From the NCBI RefSeq assembly GCF_003144245.1, contig NW_020289987.1, positions 310,001 through 374,000 of the forward strand: a DNA stretch of 64,000 bases, written 5' to 3'. The notes beneath the pieces were generated by a model. It was given only the letters and a program-made list of their open reading frames with translations. It had not been told where the DNA came from and did not search any database. This document shows, in pieces, positions 1-10,432 of this stretch. Position 1 is the first letter of the stretch. The number at the start of each line of letters is the position of its first letter. Source of the DNA: Jaminaea rosea (Eukaryota; Basidiomycota; Exobasidiomycetes; Microstromatales). The translations under genes and the position numbers were made by a program.

Positions 1-2875
1 TATTGAGGTCGAGAGCATCGCCGACGTCGCTCGGAACGCGAGAGGAGCGACGCTTTCGCAGCGTAGGCGAGGGTGGGGCGTCTGCTGATCGTGACTTTGA
101 GCCGTCACGCTTGTGGCGTCGCGACTGATCTTCCTCCGGGATCTCGCTCAGCATCGATGTCTCTCCCGCCTGCTGCGGTTGCTTCTCTGGAACCTCGCTG
201 ATCTTCGCTGCGCCAGTTTCGTCCTCGTCGTCAAACGACGGAATAGCAACATCGACGATAGCCATCAGTTGATGGTACTTGCGATCGCTGAAATTGACAC
301 GAAGTGTAGGCAGGTGTCCTGTCAGCTTGACCTTGGTGAGGTTGGGCGCCGAGGGGAGAATCGAGTTGTGGATCGTAAAGTCGATGTTGATGCGCTCGAG
401 GAGATGCAGATTGTGATCCATCGGCGTCGAGCCCTCCAGACTTTGCAGACACGACTCGAGGTCGTTGCCCATGACCAACTGCGCGGCCTCGAGCTTGACG
501 AAGAAGCGGTCATACATGAGCTCCTCGAGCTGGCGGTAGTCCTCCGGAGTGTACTGTTTGCTCTGCTTGGAGCGAACCGTGTCCAGTGCTTCTTGCGGTG
601 CCATGACTGAGCGCACGCCGATGTGGCCCGCGTCAAGAACAACGTGCTGACACTTCTTGAGCGTCACATCTTGAGGCACGATGATGATCGGTGCAGCGAC
701 GTCAAGTGCCACATCGATGGTCTTGTGGTTCTCGAGCGCATTCTCGAGTCCAGCTCTAGTCTCTTTGCGGATCCCCTCGAGCGTCTCGCTTGCCACATCG
801 ATGAGAGCACCAATGAGCTCGAGCTCGCTCTCTGGCGGCTTGAAGAAGCGCACGATTGACTCGACGTAACCGCGGTGATATATGATCTCCATAGATCGCA
901 TCTTGACCGTGAGTGCATTGTCTGCGCGCTTGTCTAGCGGCTTGTTCTCGAATCGCAGGAAGAAGAAGGGATTTTCTGGGTCGCTCTCTTGGCCGACTTG
1001 CTTCTCAATCTCGCGAATGTCGTCCTCGTTGGAGTTTTGGCGATTGGGAACGTTCGTCTCGTCCTCTTTGACTCGGACTATCTGTGGATAGAGCGAGTTG
1101 GGTGTGGTGCCGTCGTAGACGCGCAGACCTCCGAGAGATAACGCTGCCTCGAGATTGTCCACGCGCTGGACAACGTCGGCTTGCAGGGTGTCAAAGACGA
1201 GAGCAACGATGTCCGAGTCGCGTGAATGATCGCGCAGGGCGAATGATCCCGTCTGCAGCTTCGTCGAGAGGCGTAGCTTCATGGCATCGCCCGGCGCATC
1301 GACGGCCTCGGTGACGGCTTGTGACCCCATCGACTCGTCCCACTCGATGGCCTCGTACAGCTCCTTGCGCTGCTCCTCGTTGAGGACGCCGCTGTTCTGC
1401 TGCTGCGAAGACGACGATGAGCTGCCCCAGATCCAGCTCATCCATCCCCCGCCTCCGCCGCCGCCAGACTGCGTCGAGTCACTGCTGTGACCGCCATTAT
1501 GCTCAATCTCATCGCGCTTCTTTGCCGCACGCTCCTTGCGCATCTCGTTGCGGGCGATGGAACGATAGAAGCGGATGTCTCGGTACGAGAGTCGTCGCTC
1601 CAGGTCACGCAGCTGATCATTGTCGTCGCTCGTAGTAGGCTGGACCGCAGCCTGCTTCTGATTCTGCTTCTGCTGCTGCTCGTCCTTCTTCTTGAAGAGG
1701 GCAACGTACGCTCGACGATCATCTCTGCGTTGCTTGAAGTAGTCCCAAGTCCAGACGCGATGCTTCTCGTGCACTTCGTTGACGATGGCACGCCCAGCAA
1801 AACGGAAGAGAGCTCGTGGGCGGTTCTCTTCGAGCTCCTTGGCTTCTGGTCTGAAGCGACGGTATTGAGCTTGGCGCGTGTAGAAGTGGAAGAGATCTGC
1901 GACCGAGATGACGTCACGATACTGTTCGTCATCGAAGGCAAAACCGAGCTCGTCGAACAGCAGCTGTGCGTCCATCTTGGCAATCTCTGGTGTCATCTTC
2001 CGTCTGACAATGAGTCGCCCTGCGCCAGAGACTGGCTTGAGGATGTACTGATGTGAGGGACTCTGTCCTTCCTTTGGAATGAGCTCATCGAAGCGTTGCT
2101 TTGATTCTGCGACGTCTGAAAGGCCTGACAAAGAGATGGAGTCCGTGTCCCAATACAACGAGAGGGATTCGAGGCGGGCAAGCTTGTGAATGCCCTCGGC
2201 GCTGTTCTGGATGAAGGTAGGGTTCCAGTTGGCGTCCGTTGAGACTGCTGAGAATTCTGAGAGGGTGAAACCGGCCGCGAAGGGGTGCTCGGGATTTGAC
2301 AAACTGTCCTCGTAGCGTACGTGGATGTTGCGGACAGTGATCTGCAAGTTGTCGACAATCTTGGTGACGAGGGATGAGGTGAAGCTCTCATTCTTCTGTG
2401 CCTCCTCTGCGCTCATCCCTACAGACGCTTGCGAGTCCCTCCCCAAAAGCTCAGCATTTGCCAGCTTCTCCTGCTTGGCTGCCTGCGCCCTTTCTTCCTC
2501 CTCTTCCTCGTCGACTTCGACCGAGGCATTCTTGGGTGCTGCAAGAAGGTGGACATTCTCGACGAGGACTCGGACAGGCTTTCCCTTGAGATTTGACCAA
2601 GGGATGGAGAGGGTCAGAGCGCCCAAGTATCCCTCTTTGACGTCGATTGGCAAACGAAACTTGTCGAGGGCCGACGTCTTGAGGCGGAGACTGGGCGATT
2701 GGGGGCTCAAGGATCAGCCTGCGATGGCGAAGGTGTTTGCGCTCGCCTGCCGGACTCACTTTCTAAGCTTGACATCTCCGGACCAGATACCGACGTTGAG
2801 TTGACTAGTGTTGAGTCCATCGACGTATGATGCGAGGAAGCGGTTAAGGACCGAGGCCAGTACGCCTTCAAGCAT
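1..2875 (-). CDS. VPS13: VPS13 lipid-transfer protein, amino-terminal part
   Basis: Vps13 is a bridge-like protein that moves bulk lipid between membranes at organelle contact sites. Only about the first 935 residues are in the window; the gene runs off the left edge. Exon 1 is 2875-2760 and exon 2 is 2690-1, with a 69-nt GTGAGT...CAG intron. The splice falls inside the chorein motif and restores the reading KLRNLRLK. The start gives [20 protein letters not shown], the canonical Vps13 N-terminus, followed by [14 protein letters not shown]. Further in, [16 protein letters not shown] and [14 protein letters not shown] fit the family, and a Gly-rich stretch leads into WMSWIWGS. The last stretch before the edge, including [20 protein letters not shown] and PIIIVPQDV, also matches. 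I saw no stop in exon 2. Identification is firm; the C-terminal adaptor domains are outside the window. Confidence 0.96.
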
Positions 2876-3367
2876 GGCGGCGTTGGCGGGTCAGCCCGCG
2901 ATGGGCTCCTAAGTCGAGTCGAGGGAGGCGCACGCAAGTCAAGGCGAAGGTCCAAGTGAAAAAGGGGTATCGATGGGCAATGGTCCACGCAAGGTGATGA
3001 TGACGTAGCAGTTGGTTGGGCACGACACGACACGACGCAGCAACGATGGAAGAGAGGATTCAAGGTTGAGGAGCAAAAGCAGGAGCGAGGAGTGGAGTCG
3101 GTCGAGGCCTCGTCTCGCTCTCCCTCTTCAGCCACCGCCGCCCCGACAAGCGTCCGTGCGGAGAGACCCTGAACACGCGCCGAAGCACAACGCACAAAGA
3201 AGCTCAACTCAGCACTCTTGGGTCACGCGCCGCCATTGATCAAGACGACAACGACGAGGAGGGCAATAAATAGTCATTAAGACATGGAAGAACAGGTCGT
3301 CGAGGCGTGTCGCCGACGGAGGCAGAGCCAGAGCTGCTGTCCAAGGCAGCTTGGGTCGCAATCAGTC
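2876..3367. other. intergenic, VPS13 promoter side
   Basis: The stretch is upstream of VPS13 and downstream of the first small secreted gene. It holds short open frames on both strands with no recognisable product. No element or repeat was seen. Confidence 0.6.
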
Positions 3368-3942
3368 TCAGATGAAGACGTAATTGCCCTCGAAGGTGCC
3401 CTGATCGAGGTTTTCAAACTGCTTGAACAGGGCAGGGCTAAGGTTGAGGGCACCATTCTGGGCGCTGCGGAGGCCAGATGTTGAGAGATCAAGTGTGGTG
3501 ATCAGCAAGCTGGCAGATCATCTACTTCCCATCGCCAGGCCACCCACCCCAGGTCAACAACCATGCCGACGCGAACGCGACCGTTGGGGGCGGTGATCTT
3601 GACCTTCGTACCGCTGACAGCGACCACAGGGCAGCGAGCAGCACCAGTCACCATCGAGAGACATCGCTGTGGTAGTGCTCACCAGGTTCCCTTCCCGAAT
3701 TTGGTATCGACGCCCAACGTGTTCTTGCTGTTCAAGCTCTTGTCGTGTCGCTGCCCACAGGCGGTAATACCCGTCGAGAAGTCAGCATAGGCCACACGCT
3801 TGTTGTATTGCACACCGAAGGGGATGCCTCGGCTCTCGAGACTGGTGGGAGTGGGAGCGGACACCGAGGGTTGAGCCATCAAGCAGAGGATGAGCAGCAT
3901 GCCGATGAAGGCGACAAGGTGGGAGGAGCGAAGGGAGAGCAT
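3368..3942 (-). CDS. small secreted double-psi beta-barrel (RlpA/expansin-like) protein, copy A
   Basis: The predicted protein has 140 residues from three exons: 3942-3683, 3613-3548 and 3464-3368. It has a clear signal peptide (hydrophobic core VAFIGMLLILCLM, then PSVSA). A short pro-region ends in the dibasic NKR, a likely Kex2 site, followed by a single compact domain. The domain reads YADFSTGITACGQ, then GTCGTKVKITAPNGRV, VGMVVDLG and ALNLSPALFKQF. This is the barwin/RlpA-type double-psi beta-barrel pattern, including the VVD and LSP-x-x-F signatures. Two cysteines (in TACG and GTCG) could form one disulfide. Proteins of this class in fungi are secreted and act on or bind cell-wall polysaccharide; expansin- and loosenin-like activity is an inference, not shown. 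It lies next to a paralogue with the same exon structure. Confidence 0.8.
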
Positions 3943-4273
3943 GGCAGGCAGTAGCTGTGGTGAAGGAGGAAGAGGAGGCTCAACTTTCAAGATGAATGAT
4001 GTACCCTCGAAGCCCTGACAGAACAGAGCGTCATGAACGGCTAACGACGACCGAATAGAAGAAGCGGGCCGCTCGCAACGCAAAAGCAGATCGATTTGGC
4101 TACGGTAGCCCGCGTGACGGTAGACCAGCGCCGTGTCCACCATTATGCCGGCGAAGGCAAATTGCCGGACGCCTCACGGTGCTACACAGGCGTGCTCGAG
4201 TCAAAACGTTTGGGATTGCATTGCAAGCAGGCGGTGGCAACACGCCACGAACGGCGCCTCCGCCGACTCTCAA

Positions 4274-4807
4274 CTAGTCAAGCTTGTAGTCACCCTGGAA
4301 GACACCCTGGTCCAGGTTGTAGAACTGCGAGAACATGCTTGGGCTGATATTGAGGTTACCATTCTCGGCGCTATCGGTCAGAAGCAGGCTTGACAGGTCA
4401 GCAGGCTGATGGTCGTCATTACTGATCTGGAGCACACTCACCCGAGGTCGACGACAATCCCTGAGTGGACCTGGCCGTTAGGCGCCGTGATGGTGACGGA
4501 GCGGCCGCTACAAATCACGCAAAGTAGGAGGGGTCAGCACCATAGGACTGACAGTTGGTGTCAAAACCCCAGCCTGGACTCACCACGCCTCAACGCCGAA
4601 CCCGGTATCGACTCCAATAGAGTTCTGCTCGTTCAGGCTTGAGTCGTAGCTCTGGCCGCAGGCGGTGACACCGGTTGAGAAATCAGTGTACGAGATCGTC
4701 TTGTCGGTCACCGTGCCGGAGGGGACGTCGCGGCGGACCAGGGGGCTGGCAGAAGCAGCCAAAGCGCCGGCGAGTAGGGCGAGGTAGAGAGAGCGGGTGG
4801 TGAACAT
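4274..4807 (-). CDS. small secreted double-psi beta-barrel (RlpA/expansin-like) protein, copy B
   Basis: The predicted protein has 128 residues from exons 4807-4584, 4507-4442 and 4370-4274. The signal peptide is MFTTRSLYLALLAGALAASA, followed by LVRR, a dibasic Kex2-type site, and then the mature domain. The domain reads YTDFSTGVTACGQSYD, CGRSVTITAPNGQVHSG, IVVDLG and LNISPSMFSQF, and ends GDYKLD. Exons 2 and 3 are exactly 66 and 97 nt, as in copy A, with the same phases. That symmetry decided the last acceptor (GATAG just before 4370) over an alternative that would add five residues. The likely role is an extracellular wall-associated barrel protein, with effector-like function possible but unproven. 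The pair is arranged head-to-tail on the minus strand, as expected for tandem duplication. Confidence 0.8.
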
Positions 4808-5352
4808 GGTGAGAGAGGCAAGGATGGTTGACTGTTAGGCTTTGATGAGTTGAGAGGGAGCTGGAATTGTCGACGAGATGGCTTCTTATAGAACTCATCG
4901 TGTCCAATCCTTCGACTCTGGCCCCAAGGTCGCCGTGACTCCGGAATCAAGTCGTCCTGAGCTCGCGTCGCCTAGTTTTGACAGCGTGCACTGCCTCGTC
5001 TATCCATCTCACTCAAAACTGACTGCTTGCGATGGTTAGCTCGAGCCGCTGAAGGTTTATCAGTACCCTTGTGCACGTCGGGCCCGTGACGAAGCGATGA
5101 GGTGTTGTAGCTTCGGCTCACGTTGGCGCCGACGTCGCAGATCCGCCGTCGAGAGGATCCGCGAGCCGACCCAGGTTCGTCTCACCCAATTCTCTGTCCG
5201 TCCGTGTCGGTCCGTCGATGCTTGCCTCCGCTCCACTCGACCAAAGCCAACCTTACAACTACACACTTCGCAGCACAGCAACTCCTGACTAGCCTCTTTT
5301 CCCAGCTCTCGAAACCCCTTCTCGGCTCATCGAACCAGCCTGCACGACCATC
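4808..5352. promoter_or_regulatory. shared divergent upstream region of secreted copy B and the MMTAG2-domain gene
   Basis: About 545 nt separate two divergently transcribed genes, so both promoters must lie here. The part nearest 5352 is C/T- and A-rich, like a leader. I could not assign individual factor sites. Confidence 0.5.
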
Positions 5353-6300
5353 ATGTTCCACCCAACCCGCGGCGGCACCCGTGGAGGGCAAGCCGAATTC
5401 TCTTGGGAGGCCGTCAAAGCGGACAAGGATCGTGAGGCCTACCTAGGCGCTTCTGTTCACGCTCCTCAGGGGCGATGGCAGAAGGGAAGGGATGTGAATT
5501 GGTACAACAAGGAGAAGAGCAGTATTGGCGGAGAGGATGAAAGGGAGAAGAGGAGGGAAGAGTTGAGGGAGATCAAGAGGAGGGAAGAGGAGGAGATGCT
5601 GCGCAGATTGGGACAGGGTGGGGGAAGGTTGCCCCCCTCAATGACTGGAGGCTCGTCTAATGGGGAGCCAAAGGTGGGAGACAACCTCCTCGGAGGATCG
5701 AGGAACGGTACTGGCCCACTTGCATCAGGCAGCTCAACAGGCGCGAATCGCGCTCACCTTGATCCATCAAAGGCGAGGAGGTGGGGTGGTGGGGAGGATG
5801 CCGGAAGTGCAGCATCAAGAGGGGCAGGTGACGAGGATGACAGTGATGGCGCCACCTCGGGACTGACAAAGGAGGATAAGGCCTTCGCTCGTAAGCTGGC
5901 GCACAAGGAGGCAAAGAACGCTAGACATGAGGAGAGGGAGAGGATTAGGGAGGAGAGGAGACGAAGGAGGGAGAGGGAGGGGGATTGGCACAGGGATGAT
6001 GAGCGTGCGGACGAGAGGGACAAAGATAGGAGGAGGCGGGCTTCAAGCTCCCGTAGCCACGATGATTCGCCACGTAGGCGCAGTCAACCTCATCACGAGA
6101 GGAAGGAGAGGGGAAGCAGGCGTCGATACGATGAGGACGATGGACGTTACCGGTCAGATGCGCGACATCGTAGCCTCAGCCGCAGCCACTCGCCCGACAG
6201 GAGGCGAAGGTATGATCGCAACGAGGACGGCAGAAGAGAGCAACACAGCAGGCGCAGAGACGAGCGATCCATCCGGCCGCGAGACGATCGCTCGCCGTAA
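5353..6300 (+). CDS. MMTAG2 (multiple myeloma tumour-associated protein 2)-domain protein, RS/RE-rich tail
   Basis: This is a single-exon gene for 315 residues. The first 60 residues carry the MMtag signature: RGGTRGGQAEFSWEAVKADK, REAYLGASVHAPQGRWQKGR and DVNWYNK. A charged coiled-coil-like stretch follows (DEREKRREELREIKRREEEE). The C-terminal half is rich in Arg/Ser/Glu/Asp, with many RRR, SRSHD and DRSP runs like those of splicing-associated proteins. The human relative is a kinase-substrate nuclear protein of unclear function. A nuclear RNA-related role is inferred from the RS-like tail only. The gene is tail-to-tail with MPP6, with 66 nt between the stops. Domain identity is confident; function is unknown. 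Confidence 0.82.
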   Translation: MFHPTRGGTRGGQAEFSWEAVKADKDREAYLGASVHAPQGRWQKGRDVNWYNKEKSSIGGEDEREKRREELREIKRREEEEMLRRLGQGGGRLPPSMTGGSSNGEPKVGDNLLGGSRNGTGPLASGSSTGANRAHLDPSKARRWGGGEDAGSAASRGAGDEDDSDGATSGLTKEDKAFARKLAHKEAKNARHEERERIREERRRRREREGDWHRDDERADERDKDRRRRASSSRSHDDSPRRRSQPHHERKERGSRRRYDEDDGRYRSDARHRSLSRSHSPDRRRRYDRNEDGRREQHSRRRDERSIRPRDDRSP

Positions 6301-6366
6301 GCATACTACCCTTCACAATCAATCGACATGTGGCTTAACATCATCCTATTCACATCAGCGTCAACA

Positions 6367-7365
6367 TCATGCCCCTGCTGTCTTTCCCTTATTCTTCTTC
6401 CTCCTACTCTTTTTCTGCTTCTTCGACCCGGTCGCCGTCGTTGAACCCGTCCCTCTGTCCTCCTCGAGGTCATCTCCACGATCCTGATCAGCAAAAGATT
6501 CGTCGAGCAAGCTTGCCTCCAAAGAAGCATCGTCTTCTTCATCCTTGAAGCTCTTCGGCTTCCTGAAACCCTCATTCCCTTCTGCCGCAGCCTTCTTTGC
6601 CTTCTTGCTCCCCTTGTCCTGCTTAGCCTTCTTATCCCTCATGGTGACAGGGCCAGAGTGCCGGCTACTGCTCGTGTCTTGATCAAAGGCGGGCTCCAGT
6701 CCATCTTCATCATCACGTTTGCGTCGCTTGCCTGCAGAGGAGGAAGAGGCTCCCGATGCACGAGGTCCTCGTCCTCCTCTGCTCCGGCCCTGCTGCTGCT
6801 CTGAGTTCTCCTCGTCGTCTTCCTGCTCCGGATCCTCTTCCCCCTGGAAGCGCCCAAATTTCCTTCTCGCTGTGCCTGTTTGTCCTACGGATGACTTGGA
6901 AGCTCCACCGCTGCTGCTGCTGCCGCTGCTGGACGAGAGAAGCCACGAGTCCCATCCCTGTGCGTGCTGATCCTCGTCTAGAATGGCTGCTGCTCTGGAC
7001 GTCGAAGGGGCGAAAGACCAGTGCTCCTCGTTGCCATCTATCGACGTCGCAATCGCGGGTGTGGCAGCCGTCGAAGCCTTGACTGCCTCTTCGTCTGGCT
7101 TGGCCTCCTTCGAAGACGGTGCATTTCCCTTGCTCTCGACGGGTCGCTCGTCCTCATCCTGTCTGGACTGCTGCTGGACAGCTGCCGCGCGTTGCATGAA
7201 CTTCAAGCCCTGTACCTTGCCGCTCAGCGATGTAACATGAGCCGGACGAGCATTTCCGCTGAACGAGGCGGGGGAGCTTGTCGAAGATGGGGCCATCAGT
7301 GTAGTGTGGGAGGGAAGGTAAGTGAGATGGGTCGAGGCGGAGGCGGAGGCGGAGGACAATTTCAA
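6367..7365 (-). CDS. MPP6: MPP6-like nuclear exosome cofactor
   Basis: The reading frame gives 332 residues from 7365. The internal ATG at 7296 (MAPSSTSSPASFSG) gives 309 residues and is the likelier start, because the extra 23 residues are low-complexity and encoded partly by a GGCGGA repeat. The hallmark is VTSLSGKVQGLKFMQRA, matching the N-terminal LSxKVxxLKFMxR motif of M-phase phosphoprotein 6. EEHWSF and RRKFGRF further in recall the EEHW and F-rich segments of the human protein. The rest is acidic and Lys-rich, ending in a KKQKKSRRKKNKG-type tail suited to RNA or nucleolar retention. Mpp6 tethers the Mtr4 helicase to the nuclear exosome. Exosome subunit RRP4 lies 3 kb away. The middle of the protein is disordered and much longer than in yeast (186 aa). 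Confidence 0.75.
   Translation of the reverse strand: MKLSSASASASTHLTYLPSHTTLMAPSSTSSPASFSGNARPAHVTSLSGKVQGLKFMQRAAAVQQQSRQDEDERPVESKGNAPSSKEAKPDEEAVKASTAATPAIATSIDGNEEHWSFAPSTSRAAAILDEDQHAQGWDSWLLSSSSGSSSSGGASKSSVGQTGTARRKFGRFQGEEDPEQEDDEENSEQQQGRSRGGRGPRASGASSSSAGKRRKRDDEDGLEPAFDQDTSSSRHSGPVTMRDKKAKQDKGSKKAKKAAAEGNEGFRKPKSFKDEEDDASLEASLLDESFADQDRGDDLEEDRGTGSTTATGSKKQKKSRRKKNKGKTAGA
7335..7355. repeat. short GGCGGA tandem repeat
   Basis: Three to four copies of a hexamer lie at the 5' end of the MPP6 frame. They encode the SASASAS run if translation starts at 7365. Part of the MPP6 leader is the simpler reading. Confidence 0.7.
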
Positions 7366-7486
7366 GAGCGCATATCATACGGAAGGAGCCACGCGTGTCG
7401 AGTGTGAGGCGGACTGAGGGTCAAGCCTGCAGCTAAACCCCCAAGCTGCGATCTTGGCGTGCTCAGCATCAAGACATCAAGCCTCA

Positions 7487-8878
7487 ATGTCCTCGGCTCA
7501 GCCAGCCCAACAGCAGCAGTACGGCACACGCAACGTCTTTGTGAGCTCCCCATCGCGCCCTTCCCAGCTCTGACCATCCTCTGACCCCTCCACCTGCCCT
7601 CCGCACTACGCAGTACCTTCGCCTCTCCCCTCGCATCGTCCTCTCCTCCACCCTCTATCTCGACGCCCGCCATGTCCCCTGGCTAAACGCCCATCCTTCC
7701 ATCTTCCACTCTGCCCTCGGCGAGCTCCGAGATCGTCTCGTCAAGAAGCTGGAGAGGGAGGCCAAGGTCATCACCAAGCACGGCCTGGGTAGCTCTCGAG
7801 GAGGTGGGCGAGGAGGCAAGAGGGGAGAAGCGCTAGGTGGAGGCTGGACGAAGCGTCTCTGGGGTGAAATGAGCGGCAATGAGCAGGTCGATGTGGTTAG
7901 GAAGGGCGACTTTCATCTTGCCTTTTTCTTCAAGAAGATGAATGCAGCGCACGGGGTGTTGTTGAAGGAGGTGGAGAAGACTTTTCCGAAGCAGAAAGCT
8001 ACGACGAGCAGCGGCAGCAGCAGCAGCAGCAAGAGAAGACGTACTGAGGATCCAGGGGTCGTGCGATTGGAAGAGGAAGAAGAAGGCGCGGGCGGGATTG
8101 AGGTCAAACCTGATCCTGAGGATGAGGAGGCAAATGGACTAGGCGGCCTCCCTGCTCCTGGGCAAGGACTGGACAGCGATAACGATGAAGAAGACGACGA
8201 AGGCTTCACTATGCATCCCGGAGCCATGTACGAGGACGAGGACACAAAGCCCAAGTTCAAGCTCAAGGTACGATACAATGGATTCCAGATGTAAGTCAAA
8301 GATCACCGCGAGCAAAGCTACTCTCTCCCATCAAGGCTGACCCATCTCTCGCCAGCTTCCCCAAATCCCTCACCTTGGTTCTCGAGCCCTCACCCTCTGC
8401 TCGTGCGCGCTCACCGCACCTCTTCGCTACCCAAGCAAGCCAAGAGCGACGACAACTTTCTGCCACTCCGGCAATGATGAGCGCCACACGTCGACAAGGC
8501 GCAAGCAATGGCAGAGGCCAGAGTATCAGAGATGGATCCACCATGAGGGATGGTAGTGCAGCAAGGGGCACGCCATTATTCCGAGGTAGTGCGACACCCA
8601 GTGATGCTGGCGATGAGCAGGAGGAGCCGACGGCGATGGCAGGACCGTCTTCCCTCTCAGGGGCGGCGAAGGGTACCACGATGGCTCCGCCGCCTGTGCC
8701 GCAACGGGCGAGGAGAGCGGCGGGTGAGGCAAGGGAGGATGAAGAGGCAGAGCAAGCGCAAGAAGCTGCTGCTGAGCGGGATGGTGATGGCTATTCGCTG
8801 GCTGAGCAGATGCTTCTTTCCCAAGATGACGTGAGCCACTTCGTAGTCAATGAGCGGGCGGCAGATGAGGGTGATTGA
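7487..8878 (+). CDS. conserved-looking protein of unknown function, acidic centre
   Basis: I predict 417 residues from three exons: 7487-7540, 7614-8290 and 8356-8878. The donors (GTGAGC, GTAAGT) and acceptors (CGCAG, GCCAG) close in phase. An ordered N-terminal part reads NVFYLRLSPRIVLSSTLYLD, then VPWLNAHPSIFHSALGELRD, and later GDFHLAFFFKKMNAAHGVL. A Ser-rich basic patch (SSSSSKRRR) and a long acidic stretch (EEEEEG, DNDEEDDEG) follow. A second ordered island, KLKVRYNGFQIFPKSLTLVL, is created by splicing across intron 2, which supports the model. The C-terminus is again charged and ends with LAEQMLLSQDDVSHF. I do not recognise the family. The basic and acidic make-up suggests a nuclear protein, which is inference. 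The gene is divergent from MPP6. Confidence 0.72.
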
Positions 8879-8953
8879 CGGCGCGATGCCTACCAATGTA
8901 CATGTATCATATCCAAGGTATACGACGGCGATAGCGTGGCTTCGTGTGCCAGC

Positions 8954-10309
8954 CTACAGCTTTCCCCCGTCTCCCCTCCTCGCATTTCTCACGCCCTCCG
9001 TTTCGATCGTCTCCATCTCCTCATCCACCACATCAGCTGGGCCGGCTCCCCCCGCCCCACCGCGCTTCCTCACACCAGCAGCCGCTCCACCACTTGCAGA
9101 CGCAGTGCTCGAGGCCCAGTCATCGCCATACTCTCCCTCCTCATCTCCAGACTCCATCATTTCCTGTAATGCCTCCTTCTCCCCGCGCGTTGCCGGCACT
9201 CCCCCCGGGTTCGCCCCTGGCCCACTCATCGTCTTCTCGTTGAACCCACCGGCAATCGCCTCCCGTGATAGGTCAGTCTCGTGTCCAAGGTGGCGATGTA
9301 GGAAGGAGGCGAGGGCGGGCCAATAGCCTCTTGCCATGCAAGTATCATTGTGCGTTCCCTTTGGGAAGAGGAGCCACTCCCTCCCTGCTTGAGAGCGCTT
9401 AGTCGCCACCTCCCAGAGCTCTCTCATCTGCGAAGGCGGAACAAGCTCATCTTGCCCGCCCGACAGGAAAAGGACCTTGATCTTTGGATCTACTCGAGCG
9501 AGAGTCTGATCGCTTTGCCATACTTCGCGGCAGAGGAAAGAAAAGAACCTGGCTGGTGGGAGAACGGTTGGGATTAGGGCCGGGATGGAAGTGAAGGTAT
9601 TTTCCAGTACCAAGGCTGCGATGCCAGTTGAAGAAGCATTGCGAGCAGCCGTAGCTATTGCGACTGCTCCACCCAGCGACTGGCCGTACAGCACCAATTT
9701 AGCCTGCGTGGCAGCGTTTCGCTTTCGCACCCAGTCGAGGACAACTTGCGCATCGATTTGGATCCCTTTCTCGCTCGCTGTCCCACTCGAGAGGCCATAA
9801 CCCCTGTAGGAGAACATGACTACATCGCAACCTATCTTCTTGAACAGCATAGCCGCAATCGGTAGCCTGTGGGCGATATTGCCAGCATTCGCCTGGAACA
9901 TCATGACGACTACCCGGCTCCTCTTGTTAGGGCGAGAGATGAACCAGGCATGTAGTTGCTCCCCATCTGGAGTGGGGAGGAGCTCTTCTTCGAATGGAAG
10001 CTGGTACGCATCAGGACGTGTGCGATCCTCTCTTGAGCCGGGCGGTAGGTTGGAGGGGTAGATGAGTTTTCCCTGGTAGGTGTAGAGGAGGGTGCCGAGT
10101 GTGGAGATGGTGAGGACCGAGAGGAGGGAGAAGAGGCGGAAGAGGGTGGACAGAGTGGGGAGGTACGAGGGCATTGTGGGCCGGATGCGAGTCTGCTGTA
10201 CGCTGAAGGGAATAGAGGGGAACAAGGGAAAGAAGGGCGCCTCTGTGTCGTCGTCTGAGGTTGTGGTAGGGCGCAAAGGGGAAAAGGGCATTCCATCAAA
10301 GTGGCCCAT
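8954..10309 (-). CDS. bem46: BEM46-family alpha/beta hydrolase, membrane-anchored
   Basis: The frame is 451 residues from 10309. The ATG at 10174 (MPSYLPTLST) gives 406 residues and is preferred, because it places one hydrophobic anchor near the N-terminus as in BEM46/ABHD13 proteins. Numbering on the short form, the nucleophile elbow GQSLGG carries Ser166. The acidic residue is Asp242 in SGGQDELVPP and the His is His275 in KGTHNDTC. The oxyanion region includes FQANAGNIAHR and FSYRGYGLSSG. The catalytic core spans residues 60-300, followed by a 100-residue low-complexity tail. BEM46 proteins sit on ER, plasma or vacuolar membranes and affect polarity; their substrate is unknown. The gene is divergent from RRP4, so the longer N-terminal reading would overlap the RRP4 promoter. 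Confidence 0.88.
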   Translation of the reverse strand: MGHFDGMPFSPLRPTTTSDDDTEAPFFPLFPSIPFSVQQTRIRPTMPSYLPTLSTLFRLFSLLSVLTISTLGTLLYTYQGKLIYPSNLPPGSREDRTRPDAYQLPFEEELLPTPDGEQLHAWFISRPNKRSRVVVMMFQANAGNIAHRLPIAAMLFKKIGCDVVMFSYRGYGLSSGTASEKGIQIDAQVVLDWVRKRNAATQAKLVLYGQSLGGAVAIATAARNASSTGIAALVLENTFTSIPALIPTVLPPARFFSFLCREVWQSDQTLARVDPKIKVLFLSGGQDELVPPSQMRELWEVATKRSQAGREWLLFPKGTHNDTCMARGYWPALASFLHRHLGHETDLSREAIAGGFNEKTMSGPGANPGGVPATRGEKEALQEMMESGDEEGEYGDDWASSTASASGGAAAGVRKRGGAGGAGPADVVDEEMETIETEGVRNARRGDGGKL

Positions 10310-10432
10310 GCGCCATCTTCAACCCCGCCGCTCGCGTGGCCTGACAAAATTGAATTGGCCTTGAGCGGAGGCGAGGCGAAAGTCAAGCTCTTCTTTCCGT
10401 TTGCCTCTTCTCCACCACCTCGCACGCACAGC

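Noticed and set aside
7984-8030. AGCAGC/GGCAGC-type microsatellite as a separate repeat element
   Set aside because: It is a short in-frame Ser run inside the 7487-8878 gene, not an independent feature.
10301-10432. 44-codon N-terminal extension of RRP4
   Set aside because: It overlaps the BEM46 upstream region, is unlike known Rrp4 N-termini and is not needed for the domain.
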